A stretch of DNA of 64,000 nt from Kineosporia babensis (lineage in GTDB: Bacteria; Actinomycetota; Actinomycetes; Actinomycetales; Kineosporiaceae), in the NCBI RefSeq assembly GCF_021129305.1, contig NZ_JAJOMB010000002.1, forward strand, positions 1 through 64,000, given 5' to 3'. Of the stretch, positions 27,066-35,994 are shown one piece after another. The notes under the pieces were generated by a model. That model had not been told where the DNA came from. It did no database searches and saw only the letters and a program-made list of their open reading frames with translations. Both the position numbers and the translations under genes were made by a program. Numbering within the stretch: the first letter of the stretch is position 1; each line of letters begins with the position of its first letter.

Positions 27066-29543
27066 TTACTCCTGCTCCTTGCTGTCCGGGCCGCTCGGCG
27101 CGTCATTGCCCGGGTCGGTGCCCAAGTCGCTGTCGGCCTCACTGTAGGGCCACGACCAGTTCGCGATCTCGGGGACGTCCTCGCCGTGTTCCCGGGTGTA
27201 GGCGCGGGCCTGGATCCGCAGGTCGTCCAGCTTCTGGCGGAGCGTGGCCCGGCTGCTGCCCAGCGCGGGCACCCGGTCGATCACGTCCATCGCCAGCCGG
27301 AACCGGTCCAGGTCGTTGAGCATCACCATGTCGAACGGCGTGGTGGTGGTGCCCTCCTCCTTGTACCCGCGCACGTGGATGTTGCTGTGGTTGTTGCGCC
27401 GGTAGGTCAGCCGGTGGATCAGCGTCGGGTAGCCGTGGTAGGCGAAGACCACCGGCTTGTCCTTGGTGAACAGCGCGTCGAACTCGCTGTCGGACAGACC
27501 GTGCGGGTGCTCGGACTCCGACTGCAGACGCATCAGGTCGACCACGTTGATCACCCGGACCTTCAGCTCCGGCAGGTGCTGGCGCAGCAGGTCCACCGCG
27601 GCCAGGGTCTCCAGCGTGGGGATGTCACCGGCGCAGGCCAGCACCACGTCCGGCTCGCCCTCGCAGTTCGACGCCCACGGCCAGATCCCCAGGCCCCGGG
27701 TGCAGTGCGCGATCGCCTCGTCCATGCTCAGGTAGTTCAGCGCCGGCTGCTTACCGGCCACCACCACGTTGACGTAGTTGCGGCTGCGCAGGCAGTGGTC
27801 GGTCACCGACAGCAGGGTGTTGGCGTCCGGCGGCAGGTAGACCCGCACGACCTCGGCCTTCTTGTTCACCACGTGGTCGATGAAACCCGGGTCCTGGTGC
27901 GAGAAGCCGTTGTGGTCCTGACGCCAGACGTGCGACGTGAGCAGGTAGTTCAGCGACGGGATGGGCCGCCGCCAGGGGATCTCCGAGGTCGTCTTCAGCC
28001 ACTTCGCGTGCTGGTTGAACATCGCGTCGATGATGTGGATGAAGGCTTCGTAGCAGGTGAACAGGCCGTGCCGGCCGGTCAGGTTGTAGCCCTCGAGCCA
28101 GCCCTGGCACAGGTGCTCGGACAGCACCTCCATCACCTGGCCGCCGGGATCGAGGTGGTCGTCCTCCTCGTACCGCTCGGCGTTCCAGGCGCGGTCGCTG
28201 ACCTCGAACACCGGGGAGAGCCGGTTGGAGGCGACCTCGTCCGGGCCCATCAGCCGGAAGTTGTCCGGGTTGGCCTTCATCACGTCGCGCAGCCAGGCCC
28301 CCATCACCTTGGTGGCCTCGCTGGACCGGGTGGCCGGGTCGGTGACGTCGACGGCGTAGTCGCGGAAGTCCGGCAGCCGCAGGTCCCGCATCAGCAGACC
28401 ACCGTTGGCGTGCGGGTTCGCGCTCATCCGCCGGTTGCCCGCAGGGGCCAGCGCGGCGAGCTCGGGCAGCAGCGAGCCGTCCGGGCCGAACAGCTCCTCG
28501 GGCTTGTAGCTGCGCAGCCACTTCTCCAGCTCGGCGCGGTGCGCGTCGTCGCTGCGGGTACCGGACAGCGGCACCTGGTGCGAACGCCACGAGCCCTCGA
28601 CCTGCTTGCCGTCCACCGTCTTCGGGCCGGTCCAGCCCTTCGGGGTGCGCAGCACGATCATCGGCCAGGCCGGGGGTTCTTCCGAGGTGGCCCCACTGCG
28701 GGCCGCTCGCTGGATCTGGGCGATGTCGTCGAGCGCTTGTTCCAGAGCGGCGGCAAAGGCCTGGTGCACCTCGGCCGGGTCGTCCCCGGCGACGATGTAC
28801 GGCTTGTGGCCATAACCCTCCATCAGCGCGATGAGCTGCTTCTCCGGGATCCGGGCGAGCAGCGTGGGGTTGGCGATCTTGTAGCCGTTCAGGTGCAGCA
28901 CCGGCAGCACCGCGCCGTCACGCCGCGGGTCGACGAACTTGTTGGAGTGCCAGCTGGCGGCCAGCGGACCGGTCTCCGCCTCGCCGTCGCCGACCACCGT
29001 CAGGGCGATCAGGTCGGGGTTGTCGAAGATCGCGCCGTAGCCGTGCACCAGGGCGTACCCCAGCTCACCGCCCTCGTGGATCGAGCCCGGCGTCTCGGGC
29101 GCCACGTGGCTGGGCACCCCGCCCGGGAAGGAGAACTGGCGGAACAGCTTACGCAGCCCGTCCTCGTCCTCGGTGATGTGCGAGTAGACCTGGCTGTAGG
29201 TGCCTTCGAGGTAGGCGTTGGCCACCAGACCCGGACCACCGTGACCGGGGCCGGTGATGTAGATGACGTCCAGATCGCGCTGCTTGATCAGCCGGTTCAT
29301 GTGCGCGTAGATCAGGTTCAGGCCGGGCGTGGTGCCCCAGTGGCCGAGCAGGCGGGGCTTGATGTGCTCCGGCGCCAGCGGCTCGTGCAGCAATGGGTTG
29401 TCGAGCAGGTAGATCTGGCCCACGGACAGGTAGTTCGCAGCGCGCCAGTAGGCGTCGATCCCGGCCAGTTCCTCTTCGCTGAGGGGTTTGTGGCTGGTCA
29501 GCTGGGTTTGGGTCACCGTCTCGTCGGTCATGGCATCGGTCAT
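27066..29543 (-). CDS. xfp: Xylulose-5-phosphate/fructose-6-phosphate phosphoketolase
   Basis: An 825-residue thiamine-diphosphate enzyme that splits xylulose 5-phosphate or fructose 6-phosphate with phosphate to give acetyl phosphate. Recognisable parts include [68 protein letters not shown] cut here as separate motifs ([13 protein letters not shown] and [12 protein letters not shown]), [12 protein letters not shown] and [14 protein letters not shown]. The ATG at 29543 has GAGAGGAG ten bases upstream; an in-frame ATG four codons later is possible. It is transcribed directly into ackA, giving a complete phosphoketolase to acetate/ATP route. Confidence 0.96.
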   Translation of the reverse strand: MTDAMTDETVTQTQLTSHKPLSEEELAGIDAYWRAANYLSVGQIYLLDNPLLHEPLAPEHIKPRLLGHWGTTPGLNLIYAHMNRLIKQRDLDVIYITGPGHGGPGLVANAYLEGTYSQVYSHITEDEDGLRKLFRQFSFPGGVPSHVAPETPGSIHEGGELGYALVHGYGAIFDNPDLIALTVVGDGEAETGPLAASWHSNKFVDPRRDGAVLPVLHLNGYKIANPTLLARIPEKQLIALMEGYGHKPYIVAGDDPAEVHQAFAAALEQALDDIAQIQRAARSGATSEEPPAWPMIVLRTPKGWTGPKTVDGKQVEGSWRSHQVPLSGTRSDDAHRAELEKWLRSYKPEELFGPDGSLLPELAALAPAGNRRMSANPHANGGLLMRDLRLPDFRDYAVDVTDPATRSSEATKVMGAWLRDVMKANPDNFRLMGPDEVASNRLSPVFEVSDRAWNAERYEEDDHLDPGGQVMEVLSEHLCQGWLEGYNLTGRHGLFTCYEAFIHIIDAMFNQHAKWLKTTSEIPWRRPIPSLNYLLTSHVWRQDHNGFSHQDPGFIDHVVNKKAEVVRVYLPPDANTLLSVTDHCLRSRNYVNVVVAGKQPALNYLSMDEAIAHCTRGLGIWPWASNCEGEPDVVLACAGDIPTLETLAAVDLLRQHLPELKVRVINVVDLMRLQSESEHPHGLSDSEFDALFTKDKPVVFAYHGYPTLIHRLTYRRNNHSNIHVRGYKEEGTTTTPFDMVMLNDLDRFRLAMDVIDRVPALGSSRATLRQKLDDLRIQARAYTREHGEDVPEIANWSWPYSEADSDLGTDPGNDAPSGPDSKEQE

Positions 29544-29757
29544 TGCCGGACCGCTCCTCTCGATCGGGGTGGTCCCTCCCGGCCCCTCGGGCTGGGGGAG
29601 ATGCTCTGATCCTTTCGGACTCCGGCGATGGTGCAAACAGGACTTTCGTAACGGGTGTCGTCTTCGTTGGACCCCTTCCCCCAGCCGAGCGGCCTTGATG
29701 CGACAAGGCGCGGGGCAGTGGCACAGCTCACCGGATCGCCCGGATGTACGACAACTG

Positions 29758-30624
29758 TCAATGAGAGACGTTATGGTCCAGTAGTTTTCGGAGCTCACCG
29801 GCCACGGTGGCGGGATCGTCGAGCGGTACCAGGTGTCCCGACCGTCCTGCGAAGACGTGCCGACCGCCATCTTGACCCGCCCGCACCCGATGTGCCAGTT
29901 GCAAAGCCGCCAACCGTTCGGTATTGATGCCGGGGGAGGTCTGACCTGCCGATATCACCGTCAATGAAACGCCTTTCAGTGACGGTGGTTGCTGCTTGAG
30001 GGCGAAGAGATCCCGGCTGAGGTGGGCCAGCTCGGCGCGGTAGGTAGCGGCAGTACCCCGCGTGAACGCTTCCCTGTGCATGTCCGCCGCTGCGTCGTCC
30101 GGCATCAGCGCCAGCACGCCGCGCGCAGTGAGTCGGTTCAGGCCGGTGCTCGTCATCAGCCGGCTGAGCACCGGCATGATCTTCTCCAGCCGTCTGGCCG
30201 GGGGAGAAAAGTACAGGTCGCACGCCTCGTCGGTGGGATCGACCAGCAGCAGCCCAGCCACCCGCCCGGGATTCGCTGCGGTGGCCACCCGCGTGATCGG
30301 CCCGCCCCAACTGTGCCCAGCCAGGATCACTCGCTCACCCGGGGGTAGAAGCTGATCGAGAAACGCGTTCAGGTCCGCAGCCAGATCGTTCAGCCCCCGC
30401 GCCCCCTGGGCAGCCGGGCTGCGCCCCAGGCCAGAACGGTCGTACGCCACCGTGGTGAACTTCCCGGCCAGCTCGTCCTGCACCCGCGCCCAATAACTAC
30501 GGCTCGCTCCGAGGCCGGCTTCCAGCACTACGAGTGGACGGTCGTCCCGGCCCTCGCGGCGCATGTAGAACAGCTCGCGCCCGTCCTTCAGCCGTACCGA
30601 GCCCGCCTCGCCTTGGATGTGCAT
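29758..30624 (-). CDS. Alpha/beta-fold hydrolase preceded by an iron-box-like palindrome
   Basis: A 288-residue alpha/beta hydrolase. Motifs: [15 protein letters not shown] (oxyanion region), [13 protein letters not shown], nucleophile elbow [13 protein letters not shown] with Ser in GHSWGG, and a late His in [12 protein letters not shown]. Substrate unknown. The ATG at 30624 ([18 protein letters not shown]) is preferred over longer in-frame starts because of the fold's first strand. Twenty bases upstream is a palindrome, AGTTAGG-N4-CCTAACT, that resembles a DtxR/IdeR site. If that is functional, the enzyme would be iron-repressed, for example a siderophore esterase. That function is inference only. 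Confidence 0.85.
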   Translation of the reverse strand: MHIQGEAGSVRLKDGRELFYMRREGRDDRPLVVLEAGLGASRSYWARVQDELAGKFTTVAYDRSGLGRSPAAQGARGLNDLAADLNAFLDQLLPPGERVILAGHSWGGPITRVATAANPGRVAGLLLVDPTDEACDLYFSPPARRLEKIMPVLSRLMTSTGLNRLTARGVLALMPDDAAADMHREAFTRGTAATYRAELAHLSRDLFALKQQPPSLKGVSLTVISAGQTSPGINTERLAALQLAHRVRAGQDGGRHVFAGRSGHLVPLDDPATVAGELRKLLDHNVSH

Positions 30625-30644
30625 CCGTGCCCCCACCGTCCTCG

Positions 30645-30662
30645 AGTTAGGACAGCCTAACT
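30645..30662. promoter_or_regulatory. DtxR/IdeR-like iron box
   Basis: AGTTAGGACAGCCTAACT is a perfect 7-bp inverted repeat with a 4-base centre. It matches the core of the DtxR/IdeR consensus (TTAGGTTAGSCTAACCTAA) well on both half-sites. It lies 21 bases upstream of the alpha/beta hydrolase start, where a bound repressor would block expression. Confidence 0.55.
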
Positions 30663-30750
30663 GGGTGGTGGAAACGGTGTCTGATCGACGTCCGTCGGCG
30701 GTTGCCGGTTCGGTTGCGGACGGTCTGGAAAGCGTCGTGGTCGGAAAGAC

Positions 30751-30888
30751 GTGAGCGAACTGGATGAGCTGCGAGGCCGAGTGTCTGCCGTCGAGACCGA
30801 GCTGACTCGGCTGACGGCCGTGGACACCGAGGTTTCGAGCCTCCGGGAGGAGAACGCCGTGACCCGCACTGTGGATCGGCCCACCTGA
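30751..30888 (+). CDS. Small coiled-coil ORF, possibly truncated
   Basis: A 45-residue frame starting GTG (SELDELRGRVSAVETELTR and on) with a heptad pattern and mostly charged, helical residues. It ends TVDRPT. It resembles the first part of small actinobacterial coiled-coil proteins that begin with such a heptad helix and are usually about twice this length. It may be a remnant. There is only a weak ribosome binding site (GGAAAG) upstream. It lies between the divergent alpha/beta hydrolase and the end of the TetR gene. Confidence 0.4.
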   Translation: MSELDELRGRVSAVETELTRLTAVDTEVSSLREENAVTRTVDRPT

Positions 30889-31082
30889 TCCCACGATCAA
30901 CCGAACCGGGATGGCTCAAGGCCAGGGTGTCCCGTTCCTCATTGCGTTTGTGCTGGTCAGAGCGATCAGGGGACAGCAGGGGGAGCGGGCTCTCACGTCA
31001 TGGGCGTCCCATTCCGCAAGGAGGCCCATGGCTGCTCTGCCCTGTCGTCCGGCATCGTTCGGATACCGGACGACGTAGGCGT
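30889..31082. terminator. Gap with terminator hairpin for the TetR gene
   Basis: GTCGTCCGG (31044-31052) pairs with CCGGACGAC (31066-31074), giving a 9-bp stem with a 13-base loop. It lies just beyond the TetR stop at 31083 in the direction of that gene's transcription. Nothing else is seen in the gap. Confidence 0.6.
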
Positions 31083-31670
31083 CTATTGGGCGGAGGATTC
31101 GGAACGTGAGTAGGTCGGTTCCGCCATAGCCAGGAGAGTTTCGCGCATAGCTGGGAGATCGACCCGAGCTCTGCTGTGCTCGTGCGCGGCGGCCTCGCCT
31201 GTTCTGTCGGCTGCGTACCGGACGATGCGTGACCAGGCCAGGTCTAGTCCATCCTGAGCGAAGGCCTGTTCCCAGTGATCTTCATCGGCCTCCAGGGCCT
31301 GCCGCACTCCTTCGATGGGCATCAGGGTCTCCCATGGCACGCCGAGGAACAGATGGGGCGCCTGGCCATCGTCGGGGCACATGGTCCGCACGTAGGCGCG
31401 GAGTAGTTTCCCAGGCCGGTTTTCCGAGAGGTCCACGGCCTCGAGTACCTTGCGGCGGAAGTTCGCTGTTCCTTCTTCCGCTACTGCTACGAGGAGCGAG
31501 TCCTTGGAGGGAAAGTGATGAAGTAGGCCACTTTTGGACACTCCTGCGGCTTCCGCGATGTCGCCGATCTTGACTGTGACCCCGTGGGCGGCGAGCAGCC
31601 GTTCGGCTGCTTCACGGATGGCCTGCCGGGTTCGCTCCTTGTCCCTGTGGATGGTGGGCTTCGTTGGCAT
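31083..31670 (-). CDS. TetR/AcrR-family transcriptional regulator
   Basis: A 195-residue repressor. The helix-turn-helix occupies residues 12-58 (RTRQAIREAAERLLAAHG; IAEAAGVSKSGLLHHFPSKD). The ligand-binding part resembles a TetR_C domain with LFLGVPWETLMPIEG. It overlaps the 3' end of the MFS transporter gene by 59 bases in another frame. The overlap cannot be avoided without cutting into the DNA-binding helices, so the overlap looks real. It most likely represses the transporter operon in which it sits. Confidence 0.9.
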   Translation of the reverse strand: MPTKPTIHRDKERTRQAIREAAERLLAAHGVTVKIGDIAEAAGVSKSGLLHHFPSKDSLLVAVAEEGTANFRRKVLEAVDLSENRPGKLLRAYVRTMCPDDGQAPHLFLGVPWETLMPIEGVRQALEADEDHWEQAFAQDGLDLAWSRIVRYAADRTGEAAAHEHSRARVDLPAMRETLLAMAEPTYSRSESSAQ

Positions 31671-33192
31671 CGCTGGGGGTCTCCTCGGGGTTGCGCTGCT
31701 TGGGGATCAAGCGCCAGGCGATGACCGCTGCCACCAGCATCAGGGCGCCAGCAATATAGCTGGTGGCCTGAACGGCGTTGAGGAAGGCATCTCGGCCGGC
31801 GTCCAGCAGAGCAGTGTTGTCGCTGTTGGCGACGGCACCGGCGATGGACTCTTGCGCGGCATCGGCGGCGTCCGATGGCGTTTCTGTCGGGATCTGAAGC
31901 TGGGTTCGGTAGATGAGGGTGGTCAGGGTTCCCAGGATCGCGATGCCGAGGGCTCCGCCCAGCTCGTAGGCGGTCTCGGAGATGGATGCGGCTGCGCCGG
32001 CTCGTTCCTTGGGGGCCGCGGTCATGACCGCGTCGGTGGCGAGAGTCTGGGCGATGCCCAGGCCCAGGCCCAGGACGACCAGCGAGACAGCGATGGGAAG
32101 GTAACCCTCGATGTCTCGGGTGAAGGCGAGAGTCCCGAATCCGATGCCGGCGACCCCCAGCCCCAAGGCCAGCGCGGGGCCGGTTCCCAGCCGTTGAAGG
32201 GAACTGATGACGGCAATGACGGCGATCGAGGCGATGGTCAGGGGGATCTCGGCAGCGCCGGCCTGCACGGGGGTGTATCCGTGCACGAACTGCAGGTACT
32301 GCGAGAAGAAGAAGACGACGCCGATCAGGGCGAAGACAGCGATCGTGCTGGCCGCGACCGCACCGGAGAACACCGGATTGCGGAAGAGCTGCAGATCAAT
32401 CAGAGGCTGGTCGAGGCGGCCCTGACGGCGGACGAACAGCGTTCCCGCGCTCAGTCCGATGATGAGTGTGGCCAGGCTCTGGCCGTCGAATCCGCTGCTG
32501 ATGGTGTGCTTGATCGCGTACACCAGCGGTACCAGCGTGAGGATCAGCAGAACCGACGAAACCCAGTCCACGCTTGGCCGCTCAGGGTTACGGGACTCCT
32601 TCAGCAACGGGATTCCCAGCAGCAGCACGACTGCGACCACCGGCACGTTGATCAGGAAGACCGCGCCCCACCAGTAGGCCTGAATCAGTGCACCGCCGAC
32701 GAGCGGGCCGATGGCCGCTCCGCCGGTCATCCCGGCGGTCCAGATGGCGATGGCCTTGGCCCGTTGCCCGGGGTCCAGGAAGTGGTTACGGATCAGCGAG
32801 AGCGTCGAAGGCATGATCGTCGCGCCACTGACGCCCAGGAGTGCCCGGGCGGCGATCAGCCACTCCGCGGACGGAGCGAAGGCCGCTAGAAGCGATGCAG
32901 CAGCGAACCCGGCGCTGCCCAGCAGCAGGATCCGCTTGCGCCCGATTCGGTCGGCGAGATTACCCATCGTGATCAGTAGGCCGGCCAGGGCGAACGCGTA
33001 GATGTCGGCGATCCAGAGGATCTGGTTTGCCGAGGGCTGCAGGTCGGCCACGAGAGACGGTACGGCAAGGGCGAGAACGGTGCCGTCGATGGCCAGGATC
33101 AGTACAGCCAGAGTGAGGATGGCCAGCACTGTCCAGTCGCGGGGCTGGGCGCGGGGTGGTGACTCGGTGTTATGCACATCAGCAAAGTACAC
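31612..33192 (-). CDS. MFS drug exporter (DHA2/EmrB-QacA family)
   Basis: A 526-residue proton antiporter with about 14 membrane helices. Helix 1 is VLAILTLAVLILAIDGTVLALAV (here split: VLAILTLAVLILAIDGTV, then LALAVPSLVADLQ). Motif A is GNLADRIGRKRILLLGS. The motif-C-like region is LGVSGATIMPSTLSLIRNHF. GTG at 33192 gives the longest frame; GTG at 33177 is a strong alternative because a promoter-like TTGCAC with a 16-base spacer and TACTTT lies just before it, which would make the transcript leaderless or nearly so. The TetR gene overlaps its 3' end, so the pair is a self-regulated export operon. Confidence 0.92.
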   Translation of the reverse strand: MYFADVHNTESPPRAQPRDWTVLAILTLAVLILAIDGTVLALAVPSLVADLQPSANQILWIADIYAFALAGLLITMGNLADRIGRKRILLLGSAGFAAASLLAAFAPSAEWLIAARALLGVSGATIMPSTLSLIRNHFLDPGQRAKAIAIWTAGMTGGAAIGPLVGGALIQAYWWGAVFLINVPVVAVVLLLGIPLLKESRNPERPSVDWVSSVLLILTLVPLVYAIKHTISSGFDGQSLATLIIGLSAGTLFVRRQGRLDQPLIDLQLFRNPVFSGAVAASTIAVFALIGVVFFFSQYLQFVHGYTPVQAGAAEIPLTIASIAVIAVISSLQRLGTGPALALGLGVAGIGFGTLAFTRDIEGYLPIAVSLVVLGLGLGIAQTLATDAVMTAAPKERAGAAASISETAYELGGALGIAILGTLTTLIYRTQLQIPTETPSDAADAAQESIAGAVANSDNTALLDAGRDAFLNAVQATSYIAGALMLVAAVIAWRLIPKQRNPEETPSDANEAHHPQGQGANPAGHP

Positions 33193-33210
33193 TCATGGGT
33201 CTCTTGTGCA
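33183..33210 (-). promoter_or_regulatory. Putative promoter of MFS-TetR operon
   Basis: On the minus strand TTGCAC (about 33209-33204) is followed after 16 bases by TACTTT (about 33187-33182). The hexamer CTTTGC occurs as a direct repeat here, once overlapping each element. Transcription would begin close to the GTG at 33177. An operator for the TetR protein would be expected here. Confidence 0.35.
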
Positions 33211-33329
33211 AAGTCAGAAGATTCCTCTAACCGACCCGTGGGTCTGTAAGAGTTGACTGCTTCACTCACCGGGGCTGTCGCCCGTGGGCGCCGTGCACCG
33301 GTGCGGGCTGGGCATGTGACGGCGCGTGC

Positions 33330-33530
33330 ATGGCCGAGGTGCTGGCCTCGCGGCTGGCGGCAGCCACGTACGACATCCGGCACGCTGTGGCGTCCATCTG
33401 GCTCGACGAAGGGGCGCCATCGACGCAGGTTGCCGAGTGGGCCGGCCACTCGGTGGAGGTGCTGAAAGATCTACGCGAAGTGCTTGGACGGGGAGCGAGC
33501 GAGATGCAGCATCGGATGGAGTGGGTTCTT
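33330..33530 (+). pseudogene. Remnant of a tyrosine-recombinase (integrase) C-terminus
   Basis: The translation YDIRHAVASIWLDEGAP then QVAEWAGHSVEVL carries the RHA and AGHS parts of the integrase catalytic domain. An extra A in the run at 33465-33467 shifts the frame. When one A is ignored, the next residues are KIYAKCLDG, with the nucleophilic Tyr codon at 33472-33474. A second shift restores ASEMQHRMEW. The N-terminal and core-binding parts are absent. It lies about 230 bases from tRNA-Arg, where such integrases insert. Confidence 0.75.
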
Positions 33531-33650
33531 GGGCTGGGTCGGCGACCGCGGTCCGGCCGGCCCAAAACTTCCCCGCGGACTTCTGCGCGTATTTCCCGTG
33601 AGCGCTAGTTGAGAGCCGTTGACGGCCGGATACAGCCGGACCGCAAACGA

Positions 33651-33690
33651 AAGCCGCTGACCGGCATCTTGCCTGGTCAGCGGCTTGTTT
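33651..33690. terminator. Strong bidirectional terminator
   Basis: AAGCCGCTGACC at 33651-33662 pairs perfectly with GGTCAGCGGCTT at 33675-33686, followed by GTTTT on the plus strand. On the minus strand it ends transcription 20 bases downstream of tRNA-Arg. Confidence 0.85.
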
Positions 33691-33705
33691 TGGCTGGTCC
33701 TGCGG

Positions 33706-33780
33706 TGGTGCCCCCGGCAGGATTCGAACCTGCGCTTTCGCCTCCGGAGGGCGACGCTCTATCCCCTGAGCTACGGGGGC
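33706..33780 (-). tRNA. tRNA-Arg (CCG anticodon)
   Basis: The gene reads GCCCCCGTAGCTCAG from 33780 and folds as a cloverleaf. The acceptor arm GCCCCCG pairs with CGGGGGC. The anticodon stem TCGCC/GGCGA encloses loop CTCCGGA with anticodon CCG. The T arm has GGTTCGAATCC. The 3' CCA is encoded. It decodes CGG codons. The adjacent integrase remnant suggests it has served as an integration target. Confidence 0.96.
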
Positions 33781-33839
33781 TCGGGTGTTCTGAACACTAG
33801 CAGTCCAGCGGTCCCGAGAGCCAATTCATTGGCCCGGCG

Positions 33840-34580
33840 TCAGCTGTCGACCGGTAGGCACACCACAAGATCGATCAGACCGTCCCGGTCGCTGCCGGCG
33901 ATCAGCGCGTCCAGGAAGGCCGCGGCCTCGGTGGCCGCCTGCTCGGCGTTGCCGGAGATCACGGCCTCGACCAGGGCGGAGTGGTCGTCGTCCTCGGGGG
34001 CGATCACCGTGACGTTGACCCGGACGTTCTCCTGCAGGGAGTCGAGCAGGTTCTCGTACAGGTCGACCAGGAGGGGGTTGTGCGAAGCCTGCACGATCGC
34101 GCGGTGCAGGCTGACGTCGGCGATCACCAACTGCTCCACGTCGCCGTGGGTGCGGGCGGCCTGTCGGCGGGCGTGGAGCTCGCGCAACTTGCTGATGTCG
34201 GCCGGCGTGCGGCGGCTGGCGGCCAGGCGGGCGGCACCCACCTCCAGCGTGCGGCGGACCTCGAGCACGTCCAGGCGGCGGGCGTCGGCCACGCGGCGGC
34301 TGACCGCGCCCGCGAGCTCGCTGGCGGCCAGCACATAGGTGCCCGAGCCCTGGCGGCGCTCCAGCAGGCCGGCGTGGACCAGGGACTGCACGGCCTCGCG
34401 CACGGTGTTGCGGCTGGTGGCGGTGAGCTGGGAGAGCTCGGTCTCGGTCGGGATGCGCTCGCCGACCGGCCAGGCGCCGGACGTGATCTGGCTGCGCAAC
34501 TGCTCGATGACCTGCTCGATCAACCCGGCCCGGCGGGACGGGCGCAGCGAACCAGGAGCGTCGCTCACCGTGGCTGACAT
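33840..34580 (-). CDS. GntR-family regulator with FCD domain (FadR subfamily)
   Basis: A 246-residue regulator. The winged helix occupies about residues 15-85 (EQLRSQITSGAWPVGERIPTE; SRNTVREAVQSLVHAGLLERRQ). The FCD ligand-binding domain (about 95-230) has the metal-binding pattern DVSLHRAIVQASHNPLLVDL with two histidines. The ligand is unknown. No metabolic operon is next to it, so its target may be itself or distant. The upstream sequence contains TATCGATA (34591-34598) in front of the ribosome binding site, a candidate promoter or operator element. Confidence 0.9.
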   Translation of the reverse strand: MSATVSDAPGSLRPSRRAGLIEQVIEQLRSQITSGAWPVGERIPTETELSQLTATSRNTVREAVQSLVHAGLLERRQGSGTYVLAASELAGAVSRRVADARRLDVLEVRRTLEVGAARLAASRRTPADISKLRELHARRQAARTHGDVEQLVIADVSLHRAIVQASHNPLLVDLYENLLDSLQENVRVNVTVIAPEDDDHSALVEAVISGNAEQAATEAAAFLDALIAGSDRDGLIDLVVCLPVDS

Positions 34581-34807
34581 CGAATCATCCTATCGATAAG
34601 GGATAAATCGGAACCTGTGGACGTGCCGTGGAGCTGAACGGTGCGAGGAGCAGGCCGGTGATTTTCTCGCGGTACTTGACGAGGCGGCACCAGCGTCTCG
34701 GGTCAGACTGTCACGTCCGGCCGGGCGGGTGCTGACGATCGGGTCTGGACGTAGCTGCGACCGCGCGCTCTACCTGGCCCTTTGCCGGGCCTCGTACGAT
34801 GTGCCCG

Positions 34808-35968
34808 GTGAGCATCGTGTCCCCGGTCCCGCCGGCCTCCCCGGAGCAGGCCGGCCCGACGCCGCAGCGTCGTCCGCACCAGGTCGGGGTGCTGCATCTG
34901 TCGCAGCTGCTGCTGGTCGAAGTGATCGTGCTGGGCGTGGCGGCTGCCACCGGGCTGGGAATGGTCCCTGCGATCGTCCTCGGTCTGTTCGGTCTTCTCC
35001 TGATCGGGTTCACGTTCCTGCGCAAGCAGGACCGGTGGGTGGCCGAGTGGCAGCTGCTGCGCTGGCGGCTGGCCCGGCGCACCAAGAAGACCGACATCGT
35101 GCACCCGGATGCCCGGGTGCACGCCTTGCGGACGATCGCGCCGGGCCTGAACGTGGTCGGCCGGGAGACCGCCGACGGAAACATGGCTGGAATCGGCGGT
35201 GATCAGGCCGGCTGGTTCACGGTGCTCGAATGCCAGGAGCTGGGTGAGCATCTCACCCAGGAGACGCCCGGTCCGCCGCTGGAGCGGATCGCGCAGTTGC
35301 TCGCCGATTCCGAGATCCCGGGCCTGCGGGCTCAGGTGCTCACTCACACGGTCCTGCCCCCGGCGGTTGCCGAGCGGGCTTCGGCTCTTGGGGTGCCGAG
35401 CTACTCGCCCGCCGAGGTCGTCACGTGGGTGGTGCTCCGGCTGGACGCCCAGGCCCTGGCTCAGGAGGCACGCAGCGCCGAAGTCTCGCCCCCGGAGATC
35501 CTTCTGGCGGTGACCCGGCGGCTGGAGAACCTGCTCAAGCGCAGTACCCGAACGCTCTGGCGGGTGCTCGACGCGGAGGGTTTGACGCTGGCGCTGACCC
35601 GCTCGTGCGGTCTGGACGGGGTGACAGCTCCGGTCGAAGAGCTCGACCGGGTGAAAACCGGCTCTCTGCAGCAGGTCACGTTCTGGGTTCGGTCCTGGCC
35701 GAAGTCCGGTGAACCGTGGCTCCTGCTGAACGCGCTGTCTCTGGTGCCGGCCGCGTTCGTCAGTGTGAGCATCCTGCTGGAACCGGACGGCGAACAGGCC
35801 CGGTTGCGCTGCCTGGTCCGGGTGGCGGCGGGGGGCGGCAACCTAGACGCGGCAGTGAGCACGATGCTGGAGGTCGCTGAGCAACTCGAGGCGGACCTGA
35901 TGCGACTCGACGCGGAGCACGGACCGGCGCTGTACGCCTCGGCCCCCAGCGGCGGCGGGATCGGCTAG
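34808..35968 (+). CDS. eccE: Type VII secretion protein EccE
   Basis: A 386-residue membrane component of the ESX complex. Two N-terminal membrane helices (LLLVEVIVLGVAAATGLG; VPAIVLGLFGLLLIGFTFL) are followed by a large cytosolic or peripheral domain of mixed alpha/beta (VLECQELGEHL; LNALSLVPAAFVSVSILLEP). The GTG at 34808 is preferred over the ATG at 34799 because a -10-like TACGAT at 34795-34800 lies exactly seven bases before it, consistent with a leaderless transcript. The gene is isolated, about 13 kb from eccB-eccD. An unrelated-looking block lies between them. Confidence 0.85.
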   Translation: MSIVSPVPPASPEQAGPTPQRRPHQVGVLHLSQLLLVEVIVLGVAAATGLGMVPAIVLGLFGLLLIGFTFLRKQDRWVAEWQLLRWRLARRTKKTDIVHPDARVHALRTIAPGLNVVGRETADGNMAGIGGDQAGWFTVLECQELGEHLTQETPGPPLERIAQLLADSEIPGLRAQVLTHTVLPPAVAERASALGVPSYSPAEVVTWVVLRLDAQALAQEARSAEVSPPEILLAVTRRLENLLKRSTRTLWRVLDAEGLTLALTRSCGLDGVTAPVEELDRVKTGSLQQVTFWVRSWPKSGEPWLLLNALSLVPAAFVSVSILLEPDGEQARLRCLVRVAAGGGNLDAAVSTMLEVAEQLEADLMRLDAEHGPALYASAPSGGGIG

Positions 35969-35994
35969 CGGGCTGACGCGAGGCCGTTCTCGAC

